DNA from: Cylindrospermum stagnale PCC 7417
Lineage (GTDB): Bacteria > Cyanobacteriota > Cyanobacteriia > Cyanobacteriales > Nostocaceae
Direction: 5' to 3'
Assembly (NCBI RefSeq): GCF_000317535.1
Contig: NC_019757.1
Span: 4,863,501 to 4,927,500, forward strand
Length of the DNA: 64,000 bases
Shown here in pieces: positions 24,550-33,476 of the stretch (position 1 is its first letter; each line of letters opens with the position of its first letter). The notes under the pieces were generated by a model. The model saw nothing but the letters and a program-made list of their open reading frames with translations, did not search any database and was not told where the DNA came from. The position numbers were made by a program, and so were the translations under genes.

Positions 24550-26019
24550 ATGCATGTCAAAAAAGGCTTGTTGCTGATGTTAGAAAGGCATAGATTGGTA
24601 GTCAACTCCATATCAATGTTAGTAAATAAGTTAACACAAGCGGTTACAAGCTTTGTGTTATCTGCGGCTATAGCACGTACTTTAGGAGCGCAAACATTAG
24701 GACAGTACTTACTAGGGATTAGTTATTTCTATATTTTTGTTAATCTGGTTTCTCAGGGTTTTAAAACTTTATTTACAAGGGAAATAGCCCGCGAGCCAGA
24801 ATCAAAATCAGTCTATTTAGTCAGTGGTACTTTATTACAGTTTGTGTTCTGCATCATTGGCTATGCTGCACTGGTACTTGTTGTTTTTCTACTGCCCTAT
24901 AGTCCTGAGACATCATTAGTTTGTTATATTGTTGGCTTAACTATTATTCCCTTCGGAATTTCCAACATAACGGAAGCAATTCTACAGGCACAAGAGAAAA
25001 TGCACCTGATTGCAATTTCTACTGTGCCAATTTACATTTTACGGTTAGGGGCAATGTTTTGGGTATTGGATTTACACTATGGTATTAATGCTATTGCTGG
25101 TATATTTGTAATTTCTGAAACCTTAATTGTTATAGTTGAATGGTTATTTCTGATCCAAAATGTAAAACCCAAATGGCAGATTCGACAAGATTTTATTTGG
25201 AATACTATAAAATCATCACGGGCATTTTTTGCTATTGAAGGGATAGGAATTATTGCTAGTAAGATAGACATATTAATACTCTCTCTTTTGGGTGATGAGT
25301 TGCTTATTGGTATTTATGGTGCTATGGGACAATTAGTTCAGCCATTTTCTCTTATTTCTAATAGTGTAAGTTTGGCGGCATTTCCTAATATGTCAAAAGC
25401 AGTATATTTAGGCAAGCAAAAGCAACGTCAGGTAACAGAAAATATTATTGAACTCTTACTTTGTATGGCGTTGCCTTTTTTTGTAGGACTCTTATTCGTA
25501 GGACAAGAATTATTATTGTTTATCTATAAAGATCCTAGCTTTTATCAAGAAAATACAGGTTTAATTCTCAATATATTTTCAATAGCCGTTATTACATCTA
25601 GCTTTTCTAGAACATTTAGCTATCTTCTGATAGCTAATGGGTTTGAGAAATTTAACCTTTTAGAAGTGGTTATCACTACTGTGGTAGGAGGATTAACGGG
25701 TATAGTATTGATTTCTCAATATAAATTACTAGGTGCAGCCTTTATGGGTCTAGCAATGACTTTTACTAGCTTTAGCACATTTACTTATGTAGTATATAAT
25801 CACTTATTTAGGTTGCGTTTATGGCGCGTTATGCGTCGTCCTCTACTAATTAGCGTTTTCATGTTGATTGTATTTTTGATCCTGCAAAAAGTTAAGCTTG
25901 ACTTCTTATTAAGCCTAGTTTTAGCGACTTGTATTTACTGCCTTTTCATTAGTTTTTTAGCTATTCGTGAGTTTGGAGGATTTAATTCGATACGGCAAAA
26001 AATTTTCAGTAAAAGATGA
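24550..26019 (+). CDS. Wzx-type oligosaccharide flippase
   Basis: The 489-residue protein is an integral membrane protein with about 12-14 hydrophobic segments, of the MOP/PST superfamily that carries lipid-linked repeat units across the inner membrane. The N-terminus has the typical pattern LVNKLTQAVTSFVLSAAIAR followed by RTLGAQTLGQYLLGISYF. It is the first gene of the long plus-strand operon and is followed by a family-2 glycosyltransferase. Base composition from here to about 29.0 kb is clearly more AT-rich than before 20 kb, which fits horizontal gain of polysaccharide genes. Confidence 0.88.
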   Translation: MHVKKGLLLMLERHRLVVNSISMLVNKLTQAVTSFVLSAAIARTLGAQTLGQYLLGISYFYIFVNLVSQGFKTLFTREIAREPESKSVYLVSGTLLQFVFCIIGYAALVLVVFLLPYSPETSLVCYIVGLTIIPFGISNITEAILQAQEKMHLIAISTVPIYILRLGAMFWVLDLHYGINAIAGIFVISETLIVIVEWLFLIQNVKPKWQIRQDFIWNTIKSSRAFFAIEGIGIIASKIDILILSLLGDELLIGIYGAMGQLVQPFSLISNSVSLAAFPNMSKAVYLGKQKQRQVTENIIELLLCMALPFFVGLLFVGQELLLFIYKDPSFYQENTGLILNIFSIAVITSSFSRTFSYLLIANGFEKFNLLEVVITTVVGGLTGIVLISQYKLLGAAFMGLAMTFTSFSTFTYVVYNHLFRLRLWRVMRRPLLISVFMLIVFLILQKVKLDFLLSLVLATCIYCLFISFLAIREFGGFNSIRQKIFSKR

Positions 26020-26106
26020 AGCTGATGATCAGATGGTTGTCATCGCTGCATATGTTTAAATGTTCATAGTAGGTTTTAATCTAAATTAAGCAGTTCCACT
26101 AATAAT

Positions 26107-27093
26107 ATGAAGCCTGAAGTATCTGTGATCATGCCAGCATATAATACCGAAACTTATATTGCTCAGGCAATAGAATCATTTTTGGCACAAACTCTGAATA
26201 ATATTGAATTAATTATAGTAGATGATGCTTCTCGTGATAGAACGTTAGAAGTGGCTAGGAGCTTTAATGATAAGCGAATCAAAGTATTAGTCAATGAACA
26301 AAACTTAGGTGCGAGCGGTTCGCGTAATCGCGCTATTAAAGAAGCTCAAGGTGAATGGGTTGCGGTGCTTGACTCGGATGATTGGTATGCGCCAAATCGC
26401 TTGGAAACTCTTTTACAGGTAGCATATTCAGAAAATGCTGACATAGTTGCTGATGATTTATATATTGTAAACAACAGTCAAAGTTCTGCCTGGAGTACAC
26501 TAATCCGTGAAAGTGGAGAAAATATTAATGATTTGAAAATAATTGATCCGATATATTTTGTAGAAACAGATGTATATGGAAAGCGGGGTTTGCATCTTGG
26601 TTTATCTAAACCAATATTCAACCGAGATTTACTAATCAAGAATAGCGTAGAATATGACAAAAACCTAACAGTTGTTCAGGATTTTTGGTTAGATATGAAG
26701 TGTCTAGTGTTAGGGGCTAAATTTGTACTTTTACCACAGCCATATTATTATTATCGTTGCCGTGAAGGCTCATTGGTCTACTCTAATCAAAAGAACAATC
26801 TTGAACAATGTTGTCAAAAAGTTGTAGAGTTTATGGAAGAAGAGGATATAGTTAACAAAAATCCTAAATTAGCTCATGCTTTATCTAACAATCTTGCAGT
26901 TTTCCAAAGAAATTTAGCTTACTACCGTGTTGTTGAACAAATAAAGCAAAAATCATGGTCGCTTGCTTTGAACGAAATGGTAAATAATCCCAATTTCTTT
27001 GTGCATCTTATTGACCAAATTCCAGGAATAATTAACCGGAGAATTAAATACTATATATTAGGGAATAAATCGGCGTTTAAAATTTATAATTAA
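26107..27093 (+). CDS. Family 2 glycosyltransferase
   Basis: The 328-residue GT-A enzyme begins PEVSVIMPAYNTETYIAQAI. The nucleotide-binding IIVDDASRDRTLEVA and the metal-binding DSDD in WVAVLDSDDWYAPNR are intact, and the frame includes the usual downstream FWLDMKCLVLGA. It probably adds one sugar to the lipid-linked repeat unit on the cytoplasmic side. The C-terminal third has no membrane segments. The gene follows the flippase by 87 bp, in the same direction, and is AT-rich like it. Confidence 0.9.
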   Translation: MKPEVSVIMPAYNTETYIAQAIESFLAQTLNNIELIIVDDASRDRTLEVARSFNDKRIKVLVNEQNLGASGSRNRAIKEAQGEWVAVLDSDDWYAPNRLETLLQVAYSENADIVADDLYIVNNSQSSAWSTLIRESGENINDLKIIDPIYFVETDVYGKRGLHLGLSKPIFNRDLLIKNSVEYDKNLTVVQDFWLDMKCLVLGAKFVLLPQPYYYYRCREGSLVYSNQKNNLEQCCQKVVEFMEEEDIVNKNPKLAHALSNNLAVFQRNLAYYRVVEQIKQKSWSLALNEMVNNPNFFVHLIDQIPGIINRRIKYYILGNKSAFKIYN

Positions 27094-27261
27094 TCTAAAG
27101 TAAGTAGACCATTTTAGATCTTTTTCCAAACTAAAAGGAATAAAAAACTATATACGAATACTAATAGGTACTAATAGGTGATGTGGTTAAGAAATAAATT
27201 AATCTATAAGGAATAGTTGTATTTTGTGATATTCTCAAGAGTGAGTTTTCTTCAAGAAGCC

Positions 27262-28998
27262 ATGCTAAAAGGTTTTATTCAAGAGAAAAATAAAAATTAC
27301 TTTATATTAACTATCCTATTCATAGTAGGATTCATAGTTAATTTCTACTTTTCTCAAATGGGTTTTATGGCACTCGACCAGTCTATTGTATTTGATGGTG
27401 GCTGGAGGGTATTTTCTGGTCAGAAACCTTTTGTAGATTTCTTTACACCATTTGGCATTACTCCTTACTATATTCAGTCTATTTTTTTTTATTTTTTGGG
27501 TGTTAACTGGTATTCATATTCTGCTCATTCAAGCGTCTTGAATGGACTTTTCTGTGTGATTTGTTATTTTATTTTAAGACATTACTATTTGCCTCTATCT
27601 TATGCGTTATTTTACTCGGTTCTATCCGCATTCGTTTTCTATCCACCTGTAGGAACCCCATTCCTTGAACAACACGCATTCTTTTTCGGAATTGCATCAG
27701 TGTTGTGTTCAATAAAAGCTATCTCAACCAATAAACCTCTGTTGCAGATAGTATCGTCAGCGCTAGTTCCTATTTTTTGGTTTTTAGCTTACTTTAGCAA
27801 ACAATCACCTTCCGTATTTTTTATACCACTGATCATTTCTATAATTTTTACTGGATTAATCTATAAAAACAAAATTGAGATCAGTCGCATTATCTGTGCA
27901 ATCTTTTCATCGCTGGGTTTATTGATATTTCTACTATTGCTGATTGGAAATCTTTTCAAAATCGAAATTAAGCAATTTATTTATTACTTCTATACACTTC
28001 CTTCAGAAATTGGCAAAGAGAGATTAAAGGATATCCTTCATGATCCTCTGGGAACTATTATTTATCTACTAGAGTTTGCAAAACCATTTAAATATGCGTT
28101 TGCTGGAACATATTCACCTGGTATATTATTCTCCACTTTGCTCAGTTTATTATGTTTTTACAAGTTTGTAGAGCTAAAGTCAAGAAAGCAGAAAATTATC
28201 CCCTTTATTCTGAAAGATAAAAAATCTTTAAATTTACTACAACAAGTTGCCATCATTATTGCTTTAAATACAATCTCGGTTATCTTTATAAAGCTTACAC
28301 TGAATGAGCCAGCAGTCGGAGTTCCATTTGTTTTCTTATCACTGGGATTAACTCACAATTTGGTAATATATATTTTTGAAAATAACTATTTAAATAGTAA
28401 AACTAAGACGAAGCCAATAATTTCAACTGTAATAATCGTGTCTGTTGTTAACTTAATATTATTTGTCTATAAAGTCGATATGCCTCGTTTGGTAAATAAC
28501 CTAGATTTTAACCATAAAATTGAAAACTACAATTTTAGCCAAGTTTCAGATTTAAATTATCTTGAGTGGCAACTTCCAAGCTTCTACTTGGGAACAGAAC
28601 CTCAAGAGTTTGAGAGTTTATTGAAATATCTTAAAGAACAGAATAATAACTTTTTTCTCTTTGGTGATAGCTCAGTATTGTATGGGCTGAGTAAAAAGCC
28701 GTCTGTTAATCCATCAATTTTATTTCAATATGGCTATGGGATGCCTAATCAAAATTCATCTGAGCTAAATGATTATCAATTTAAAGTTATTGAAAATATG
28801 GAAAAATATCATGTAAAACTCTTTATCAAAGAAGGAATACAAACTTGGATGGGTCTAATAATAAATGATTTTTCTATTATCAATAATTTTATCAAGGTCA
28901 ACAAATGTAATTCAAAAACTCATAAATATGGAAATTTTAAAATTTATCCAATGTGCTATCAAAATAAAACAAAACAGGATCTGAATATTAGGAATTAG
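27262..28998 (+). CDS. Multi-spanning membrane protein, GT-C-like (family 39 type)
   Basis: The 578-residue protein (ATG at 27262) has about ten transmembrane segments and a hydrophilic C-terminal domain of about 150 residues. An early extracytoplasmic loop contains MALDQSIVFDGGWRVFSGQK, followed by PFVDFFTPFG; an acidic pair in the first loop is typical of GT-C enzymes such as PMT/ArnT, which use lipid-linked sugars. A TTG 15 codons upstream would extend the frame, but the ATG is preferred. Very AT-rich, with codon use unlike the surrounding core genes. A glycosyltransferase role is likely but not proved by a decisive motif. Confidence 0.65.
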   Translation: MLKGFIQEKNKNYFILTILFIVGFIVNFYFSQMGFMALDQSIVFDGGWRVFSGQKPFVDFFTPFGITPYYIQSIFFYFLGVNWYSYSAHSSVLNGLFCVICYFILRHYYLPLSYALFYSVLSAFVFYPPVGTPFLEQHAFFFGIASVLCSIKAISTNKPLLQIVSSALVPIFWFLAYFSKQSPSVFFIPLIISIIFTGLIYKNKIEISRIICAIFSSLGLLIFLLLLIGNLFKIEIKQFIYYFYTLPSEIGKERLKDILHDPLGTIIYLLEFAKPFKYAFAGTYSPGILFSTLLSLLCFYKFVELKSRKQKIIPFILKDKKSLNLLQQVAIIIALNTISVIFIKLTLNEPAVGVPFVFLSLGLTHNLVIYIFENNYLNSKTKTKPIISTVIIVSVVNLILFVYKVDMPRLVNNLDFNHKIENYNFSQVSDLNYLEWQLPSFYLGTEPQEFESLLKYLKEQNNNFFLFGDSSVLYGLSKKPSVNPSILFQYGYGMPNQNSSELNDYQFKVIENMEKYHVKLFIKEGIQTWMGLIINDFSIINNFIKVNKCNSKTHKYGNFKIYPMCYQNKTKQDLNIRN

Positions 28999-29061
28999 AT
29001 ACTACTGTACCTTAATCTTTCTTTCTACCACATACTGCTTACGACAGTTAATAGGCATTCC

Positions 29062-30048
29062 ATGAAATACCAACCAAGTTCGATTGAAGAACCGAACAAC
29101 CCCCAGTCTAAAAAAGCCAAAAGCAAGCAATTAGCTTATGTAATGGCTCTGCGACCCCGACAATGGACAAAAAACCTAGTTGTATTTGCGGCACCGTTGT
29201 TTGCTTTTAGTATCAATCTGCAATCATTTCTAGGCAGCCTGCTGGCATTTATCTTATTTTGTGGTGCATCAAGTGGTTTCTACCTAATAAATGACATCGC
29301 AGATGTCGAATCGGATCGTCAGCATCCTGTAAAGTGTCAGCGACCAATCGCCGCCGGATTGGTGAGCGTCCCAGTAGCATTGGGAATGGCATTGGTACTG
29401 TTGACTAGTGTGCTCACACTCGGTTGGCTGCGATCGCCACAGTTAGGTGCAACTGTCACCGCTTACGCCCTGTTACAAATAGCCTACAATCTGCGACTCA
29501 AACGGATGGTGATTTTGGACATAGGGGCGATCGCCACCGGATTTGTCCTGCGAGCCTTTGCCGGTGCGGCTTCCACCAATATAGTTTTATCAACCTGGTT
29601 TTTGCTCTGCACGGCAATGCTGGCGCTGTTTTTAGGGATTGAAAAGCGCAAAGCAGAATTGCGGTTGGTACAAATTAACGGCAGTAAGCCCCGTGCTGTA
29701 CTCAGAAAATACTCTCTATCCCTGCTGAGTCGCATGGAAAATGTTGTCACCACTGGTACAGTCCTTACTTATACTCTTTGGAGTGCAGGTCCCTACCTAC
29801 ATGGAGCATCTACCTCTTGGATGCTACTGACCTTGCCCTTTGTTTTGTATGGCATCTTTCGCTATCAACTGCTGAGTGACCCCCAAGAAATTGCCAATGA
29901 CAGTAACAACCATATTGAAGAAGGTGGACGCAGTGAGCGGCCAGAAGAAGTTTTATTGAAAGACTTGCCAATCCTAGTAACGGTGATTGGTTGGATTCTC
30001 ACCTGCATTGCGATTCTCTACTTGAAATCTCAAGGGTTTATTATGTAA
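29062..30048 (+). CDS. UbiA-family prenyltransferase, decaprenyl-phosphate phosphoribosyltransferase-like
   Basis: The 328-residue membrane protein has 8-9 hydrophobic segments and both UbiA aspartate motifs: NDIADVESDRQHP, followed by KCQRPIAAG, and the second in LDIGAIATGFVLRAFAG. The opening ALRPRQWTKNLVVFAAPLFA is characteristic of the branch that moves phosphoribose from PRPP to polyprenyl phosphate, as in mycobacterial DPPR synthase, rather than of quinone or chlorophyll prenyltransferases. Downstream lie a methyltransferase, a HAD phosphatase, a small transporter and a GT87 enzyme, which together fit a lipid-linked pentose route. GC content rises here compared with the preceding genes. 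Confidence 0.82.
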   Translation: MKYQPSSIEEPNNPQSKKAKSKQLAYVMALRPRQWTKNLVVFAAPLFAFSINLQSFLGSLLAFILFCGASSGFYLINDIADVESDRQHPVKCQRPIAAGLVSVPVALGMALVLLTSVLTLGWLRSPQLGATVTAYALLQIAYNLRLKRMVILDIGAIATGFVLRAFAGAASTNIVLSTWFLLCTAMLALFLGIEKRKAELRLVQINGSKPRAVLRKYSLSLLSRMENVVTTGTVLTYTLWSAGPYLHGASTSWMLLTLPFVLYGIFRYQLLSDPQEIANDSNNHIEEGGRSERPEEVLLKDLPILVTVIGWILTCIAILYLKSQGFIM

Positions 30049-30201
30049 ATCTTGTTTGTAAAGACACTAGCCAACAATAAATTTGTGGAAAAAATTTGGC
30101 TCTATAGTACCCCTGAATTGTTCAGTTAAAATCAAGGGATCTGAAAATTTTATAGATGTTATTTACGATGTAACCGACATTCTGCCCTTGCGGAATTTGG
30201 G

Positions 30202-30867
30202 ATGTTCAATTTTAGAGGAACTTTCGTGAATTCTTTTAGCCTTTTCCGCGAGCTTAAATCACCCTGTAAGAAAATGTCTGGTCTTGTCGCGTTTAAAACA
30301 CTTTGCCGCCCGTTTATCTGTCCCCTTGACTTGGTTCTTTCACAGATTCCTGAAGGCGCACGTCTTTATGATATTGGTTGCGGGAGTGGAGCATTACTCT
30401 ATCTGGCTTTAAAGTTCCGCTCAGTAAAAATCGCTCATGGTTATGATGTTTATCCTGAAGCCGTAAAAGCTTCTGCGGCTTTTGATCTCGATCCTCATAA
30501 ATTTCGAGTCATCCAAATACAACCAGAAGAAACACCTCCCAATCTGTCTGGATATGATGTTGTAACCATGATTGATGTTCTGCACCATATTCCGTTATGC
30601 CGACAGGATGATTTTATCCGTGAAGTTATCAAAAGTATGGATAAAGGAGCCAAGCTAATTATTAAAGACATTGAAGCATCTCGAACCTTGGGAGCATTTT
30701 TTAATCAGCTTCATGATTTATTGCTTTCTAGGCAATGGGTTCATCAACGCCGAAGTAGCGATATCGTTAAAGTTTTGCATTCTACTGGCTTAGTAGTGGT
30801 TAGTAAGCCAACACTCCGTTGGTTATTATGGTATCCACATTTTCAAGTTTTAGCACAGCTAATTTAA
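30202..30867 (+). CDS. Class I SAM-dependent methyltransferase
   Basis: The 221-residue protein has the SAM-binding glycine motif GARLYDIGCGSGALLYLAL and the later motifs VVTMIDVLHHIP and GAKLIIKDIEA. The substrate cannot be told. In this place it could methylate a sugar of the polymer or a lipid intermediate. The gene ends 6 bp before the HAD gene, so the two are probably cotranscribed and translated in sequence. An in-frame ATG at about 30271 (MSGLVAFKTL) is an alternative start. Confidence 0.85.
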   Translation: MFNFRGTFVNSFSLFRELKSPCKKMSGLVAFKTLCRPFICPLDLVLSQIPEGARLYDIGCGSGALLYLALKFRSVKIAHGYDVYPEAVKASAAFDLDPHKFRVIQIQPEETPPNLSGYDVVTMIDVLHHIPLCRQDDFIREVIKSMDKGAKLIIKDIEASRTLGAFFNQLHDLLLSRQWVHQRRSSDIVKVLHSTGLVVVSKPTLRWLLWYPHFQVLAQLI

Positions 30868-30873
30868 TATCTG

Positions 30874-31428
30874 ATGTTCCCAAAACTACCACAAGACAAT
30901 CCCCACAAACTACCACAAAGAGCCTATACAGTGGCGTCTATCAAGATAGACTGGCTCAAAAAGTCTGGCATTAAAGGAATAATTCTCGATTTAGATAACA
31001 CGATTGTCTCTGAGGATGACCGCTATTTATCTCCTTGGGCAGAAGATTGGATTGCAAAGGCAAAATTAGCAGGATTTAAATTTTTTATCCTCTCCAACGG
31101 TAAACGTCACTATCGAGTCAAATTTTGGTCTCATCGTCTCGATATTCAGGCAATAAGTCCAGCCAAAAAACCTTTCCCCGGAGCATTTCGTCAGGCAATT
31201 TATTCTATGCGGTTGCCCGCGAAACAAGTGGTGGTTATTGGTGATAGTTTGCATACTGATGTTGTGGGATCGTGGCTTTGTGGATGTTATTGCATCCAAG
31301 TTTCCACGTTACCCCATCCTCCCAGATGGTGGGAGAAAATTGCGGGAAAATGGGTGCAAATTCCTTATCCAAATGAAGAAAAACTTTGGGATTTTGATGT
31401 TCCTGTAGATTATGAAACTTTCTCTTAG
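30874..31428 (+). CDS. HAD phosphatase (YqeG/subfamily IIIA type)
   Basis: The 184-residue HAD hydrolase has motif I in IKGIILDLDNTIV (the two Asp), motif II in FFILSNGK, motif III lysine in AISPAKKPFPGAFRQAI and motif IV in VVVIGDSLHTDVVGS. This is the YqeG-like branch, known in several bacteria as a phosphatidylglycerophosphate phosphatase. Next to a phosphoribosyl-lipid synthase it may instead remove the 5'-phosphate of polyprenyl-phosphoribose; this is inference. It lies 6 bp after the methyltransferase and 47 bp before the SMR-like gene. Confidence 0.85.
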   Translation: MFPKLPQDNPHKLPQRAYTVASIKIDWLKKSGIKGIILDLDNTIVSEDDRYLSPWAEDWIAKAKLAGFKFFILSNGKRHYRVKFWSHRLDIQAISPAKKPFPGAFRQAIYSMRLPAKQVVVIGDSLHTDVVGSWLCGCYCIQVSTLPHPPRWWEKIAGKWVQIPYPNEEKLWDFDVPVDYETFS

Positions 31429-31475
31429 CTTGGTTTTTTTTTAAAATAAAATGGCAAAGTCAGCCAATTATCATT

Positions 31476-31814
31476 ATGCCCAACCAGCTTTTTTTTGCCT
31501 TACTAATTTTGCTCACTGTGGGACTAAATACATTGGCTCAAACTCTCTTGAAACTAGGTTCTGGTCAAAATCCCTTAAACATCTATTTATTTGGGGGAAT
31601 TTGTAGTTATGGGTTGAGCACAATCTTCTATGTAGTGGTGTTAGGGAAATTGAATTTATCTGTGGCTTATCCAGTAGTCATAGGATTAACTATTGTAGTC
31701 ACGATGATAGCTGGGGCTGTGATTTTGCGAGAAAAAGTAGCAATTTCTCAATGGATAGGAGTGGGGTTGATATTGAGTGGCATTTGGGCAATTGCTTTAG
31801 CTAAAAGATCTTAG
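31476..31814 (+). CDS. Small multidrug-resistance/EamA-type membrane transporter
   Basis: The 112-residue protein has four hydrophobic helices, a length and layout of SMR/DMT proteins such as EmrE and the ArnE/ArnF pair that flips aminoarabinose-phospholipid. Recognisable parts are LNTLAQTLLKLGSG, then YVVVLGKLNLSVAYPVVIGL and QWIGVGLILSGIWAIAL. The usual early Glu of drug-exporting SMR proteins is absent from the first helix (FALLILLTVGLNTLAQTLL), which speaks against a drug efflux role. Together with the UbiA, HAD and GT87 genes it may flip a lipid-linked sugar. Confidence 0.82.
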   Translation: MPNQLFFALLILLTVGLNTLAQTLLKLGSGQNPLNIYLFGGICSYGLSTIFYVVVLGKLNLSVAYPVVIGLTIVVTMIAGAVILREKVAISQWIGVGLILSGIWAIALAKRS

Positions 31815-31884
31815 TTTATCGCTCATACTGGCATTAAAAATAGTAGAATTGTAAAAAATTTACTAATAATCTGTAAAGATCATA

Positions 31885-33162
31885 ATGGTTACATACCTGT
31901 TGTTTTCGGCTTTAATATTAGTTGCATTAGCTTTCCATACCATTGGGCATAAACTCATAAAGAACCGTTGGTATCTGTGGCTAGGCTATATTTTTCTGGG
32001 TTTAGTTATGGCGCTATTTTTATTAATAGTTTCGCAACCCCTTGAGCCATTCAGCGACTTTATTCATGGTTATTACCCCGCGGGTCGCAACATTATCCAA
32101 AATCGGTCTATTCTATATAATATTGGTCCGGCTGGCGGGTTTGTAAACCTCCCCATCGTCGCATTTTTGTTTACTCCTTTTTCCTTCCTTAACCGACATC
32201 TTGCCCGTCTTTCATTTGCTGTATGCAGTGTTATAGCTGTTTTTGCATCTGTCTATTTTTTAGTAAAACTCACGAAAGTTTCTGGATGGCAACGAATAGC
32301 ATTGTTCGGACTCTTTGTCATGAATGGTCCTCTGTACTACAGTCTTCGCCAAGGCAACGCTACTCACTTTGTATTATGTTTGCTGTTAGCCGGATTTTTT
32401 TGTATACAATTAGGTCGAGATTTTTTGCTAGGAATACTGTTAGCTATAGCTACTATACTGAAACCACCTATTTTACTAACAGGCATTTATTTCACTTTAA
32501 GAAAAAAGTGGCTAGTAACGGCCGGATTTGGTCTAACTATGTTAGGTATTATCGGAGCATCAGTGCTTCTATTAGGTAGAGATATACATTATTCTTGGTA
32601 TCACCAAATTATTCAGCCTTATTCTGGTAAACCAGTCTCCGCCTACAATGTTCAGTCAGTTGATGGTTTCTTATCTCGCTTAATCACAACCGATAAACTA
32701 ATGGAATGGGTGCCGATGGAGGTGGATTGGCATTATAAATTAATGCGATATGCTTTAATATCGTTACTGCTAGGTATAAGCATTTGGATATGTTGGGTAT
32801 CAAAACCACCAGCCACATTAGAACAAAAAAACTTAGAGTTTTCTATTGTTATTTGTCTATTGCTAATCATCAGTCCAATTTCTTGGACACATTATTATTT
32901 ATTTTTGCTACTGCCTTTTGGGCTATACATTGGTAATCAATTATCCATTCCTAGGGGTAATGTATGGTCTACCAGCATTGCGGCAACTATATTTTTGACA
33001 TCTCAACCTGTAAACATTTCTTCAATCGAAAACCCCGTCCTCAATTTTTGGTATTCCAAGTTTTTAGTTTCCCACTATTTCTTTGGCGGAATTTTATTCC
33101 TGGGATTATTGTTAGCTGCCAGATGGTATACTTCAAAGCGAGGATCTCAAGAATCAAGATGA
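31885..33162 (+). CDS. GT87 family (DUF2029) membrane glycosyltransferase
   Basis: The 425-residue protein has about ten membrane segments and matches the GT87/DUF2029 family of polyprenyl-phosphate-sugar-dependent transferases (PimE type). Visible parts are HGYYPAGRNIIQNRSILYNI in the first large loop, LRQGNATHFVLCLLLAGFFC, LGILLAIATILKPPILLTG and ISPISWTHYYLFLLLPFGLY. These enzymes work on the outer face of the inner membrane. The stop codon overlaps by ATGA the start of a broken glycosyltransferase gene (33159). It closes the supposed lipid-pentose module. Confidence 0.85.
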   Translation: MVTYLLFSALILVALAFHTIGHKLIKNRWYLWLGYIFLGLVMALFLLIVSQPLEPFSDFIHGYYPAGRNIIQNRSILYNIGPAGGFVNLPIVAFLFTPFSFLNRHLARLSFAVCSVIAVFASVYFLVKLTKVSGWQRIALFGLFVMNGPLYYSLRQGNATHFVLCLLLAGFFCIQLGRDFLLGILLAIATILKPPILLTGIYFTLRKKWLVTAGFGLTMLGIIGASVLLLGRDIHYSWYHQIIQPYSGKPVSAYNVQSVDGFLSRLITTDKLMEWVPMEVDWHYKLMRYALISLLLGISIWICWVSKPPATLEQKNLEFSIVICLLLIISPISWTHYYLFLLLPFGLYIGNQLSIPRGNVWSTSIAATIFLTSQPVNISSIENPVLNFWYSKFLVSHYFFGGILFLGLLLAARWYTSKRGSQESR

Positions 33163-33341
33163 AAATTGCTCTCTTGAATTTTTGCTTGAACGAGTAAAGC
33201 GTAAAATTAGCAAATAATTTAGCTAATTATATTGATGCAGCAACGCAATTTGCTAAACTTAAAAATGTTAATGCTAAGTATGTCCTGGCTCAAGGAGAAG
33301 AGTGCATTACCTATATTTTGCAAAAAAAGGGTGATGATTAA
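33159..33341 (+). pseudogene. Remnant of a family 4 glycosyltransferase start
   Basis: The ATG overlaps the stop of the GT87 gene (ATGA). The frame reads MKIALLNFCLNE, then a TAA stop at 33195, and continues in the same frame as SVKLANNLANYIDAAT to a second stop at 33341. Compared with the intact gene at 33477 (MIKVALLHFGFSDY, TVQLANHLARYV), the order and spacing match the N-terminus of a GT4 enzyme. The remaining 300 residues are missing. It is either a decayed duplicate of the next gene or the remains of a lost operon member. Confidence 0.6.
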
Positions 33342-33476
33342 GATTATTTTGGCTAAGCCAAAATTAGAGTTATTGCTGAAAATATACTAATACTAATTTA
33401 AAAAAATTTTATTAGGCGGTAACTCTAAAGATTAAACCAAGAAAATTCACTAAAAGTTGAGGAATTAACGGTAGTC

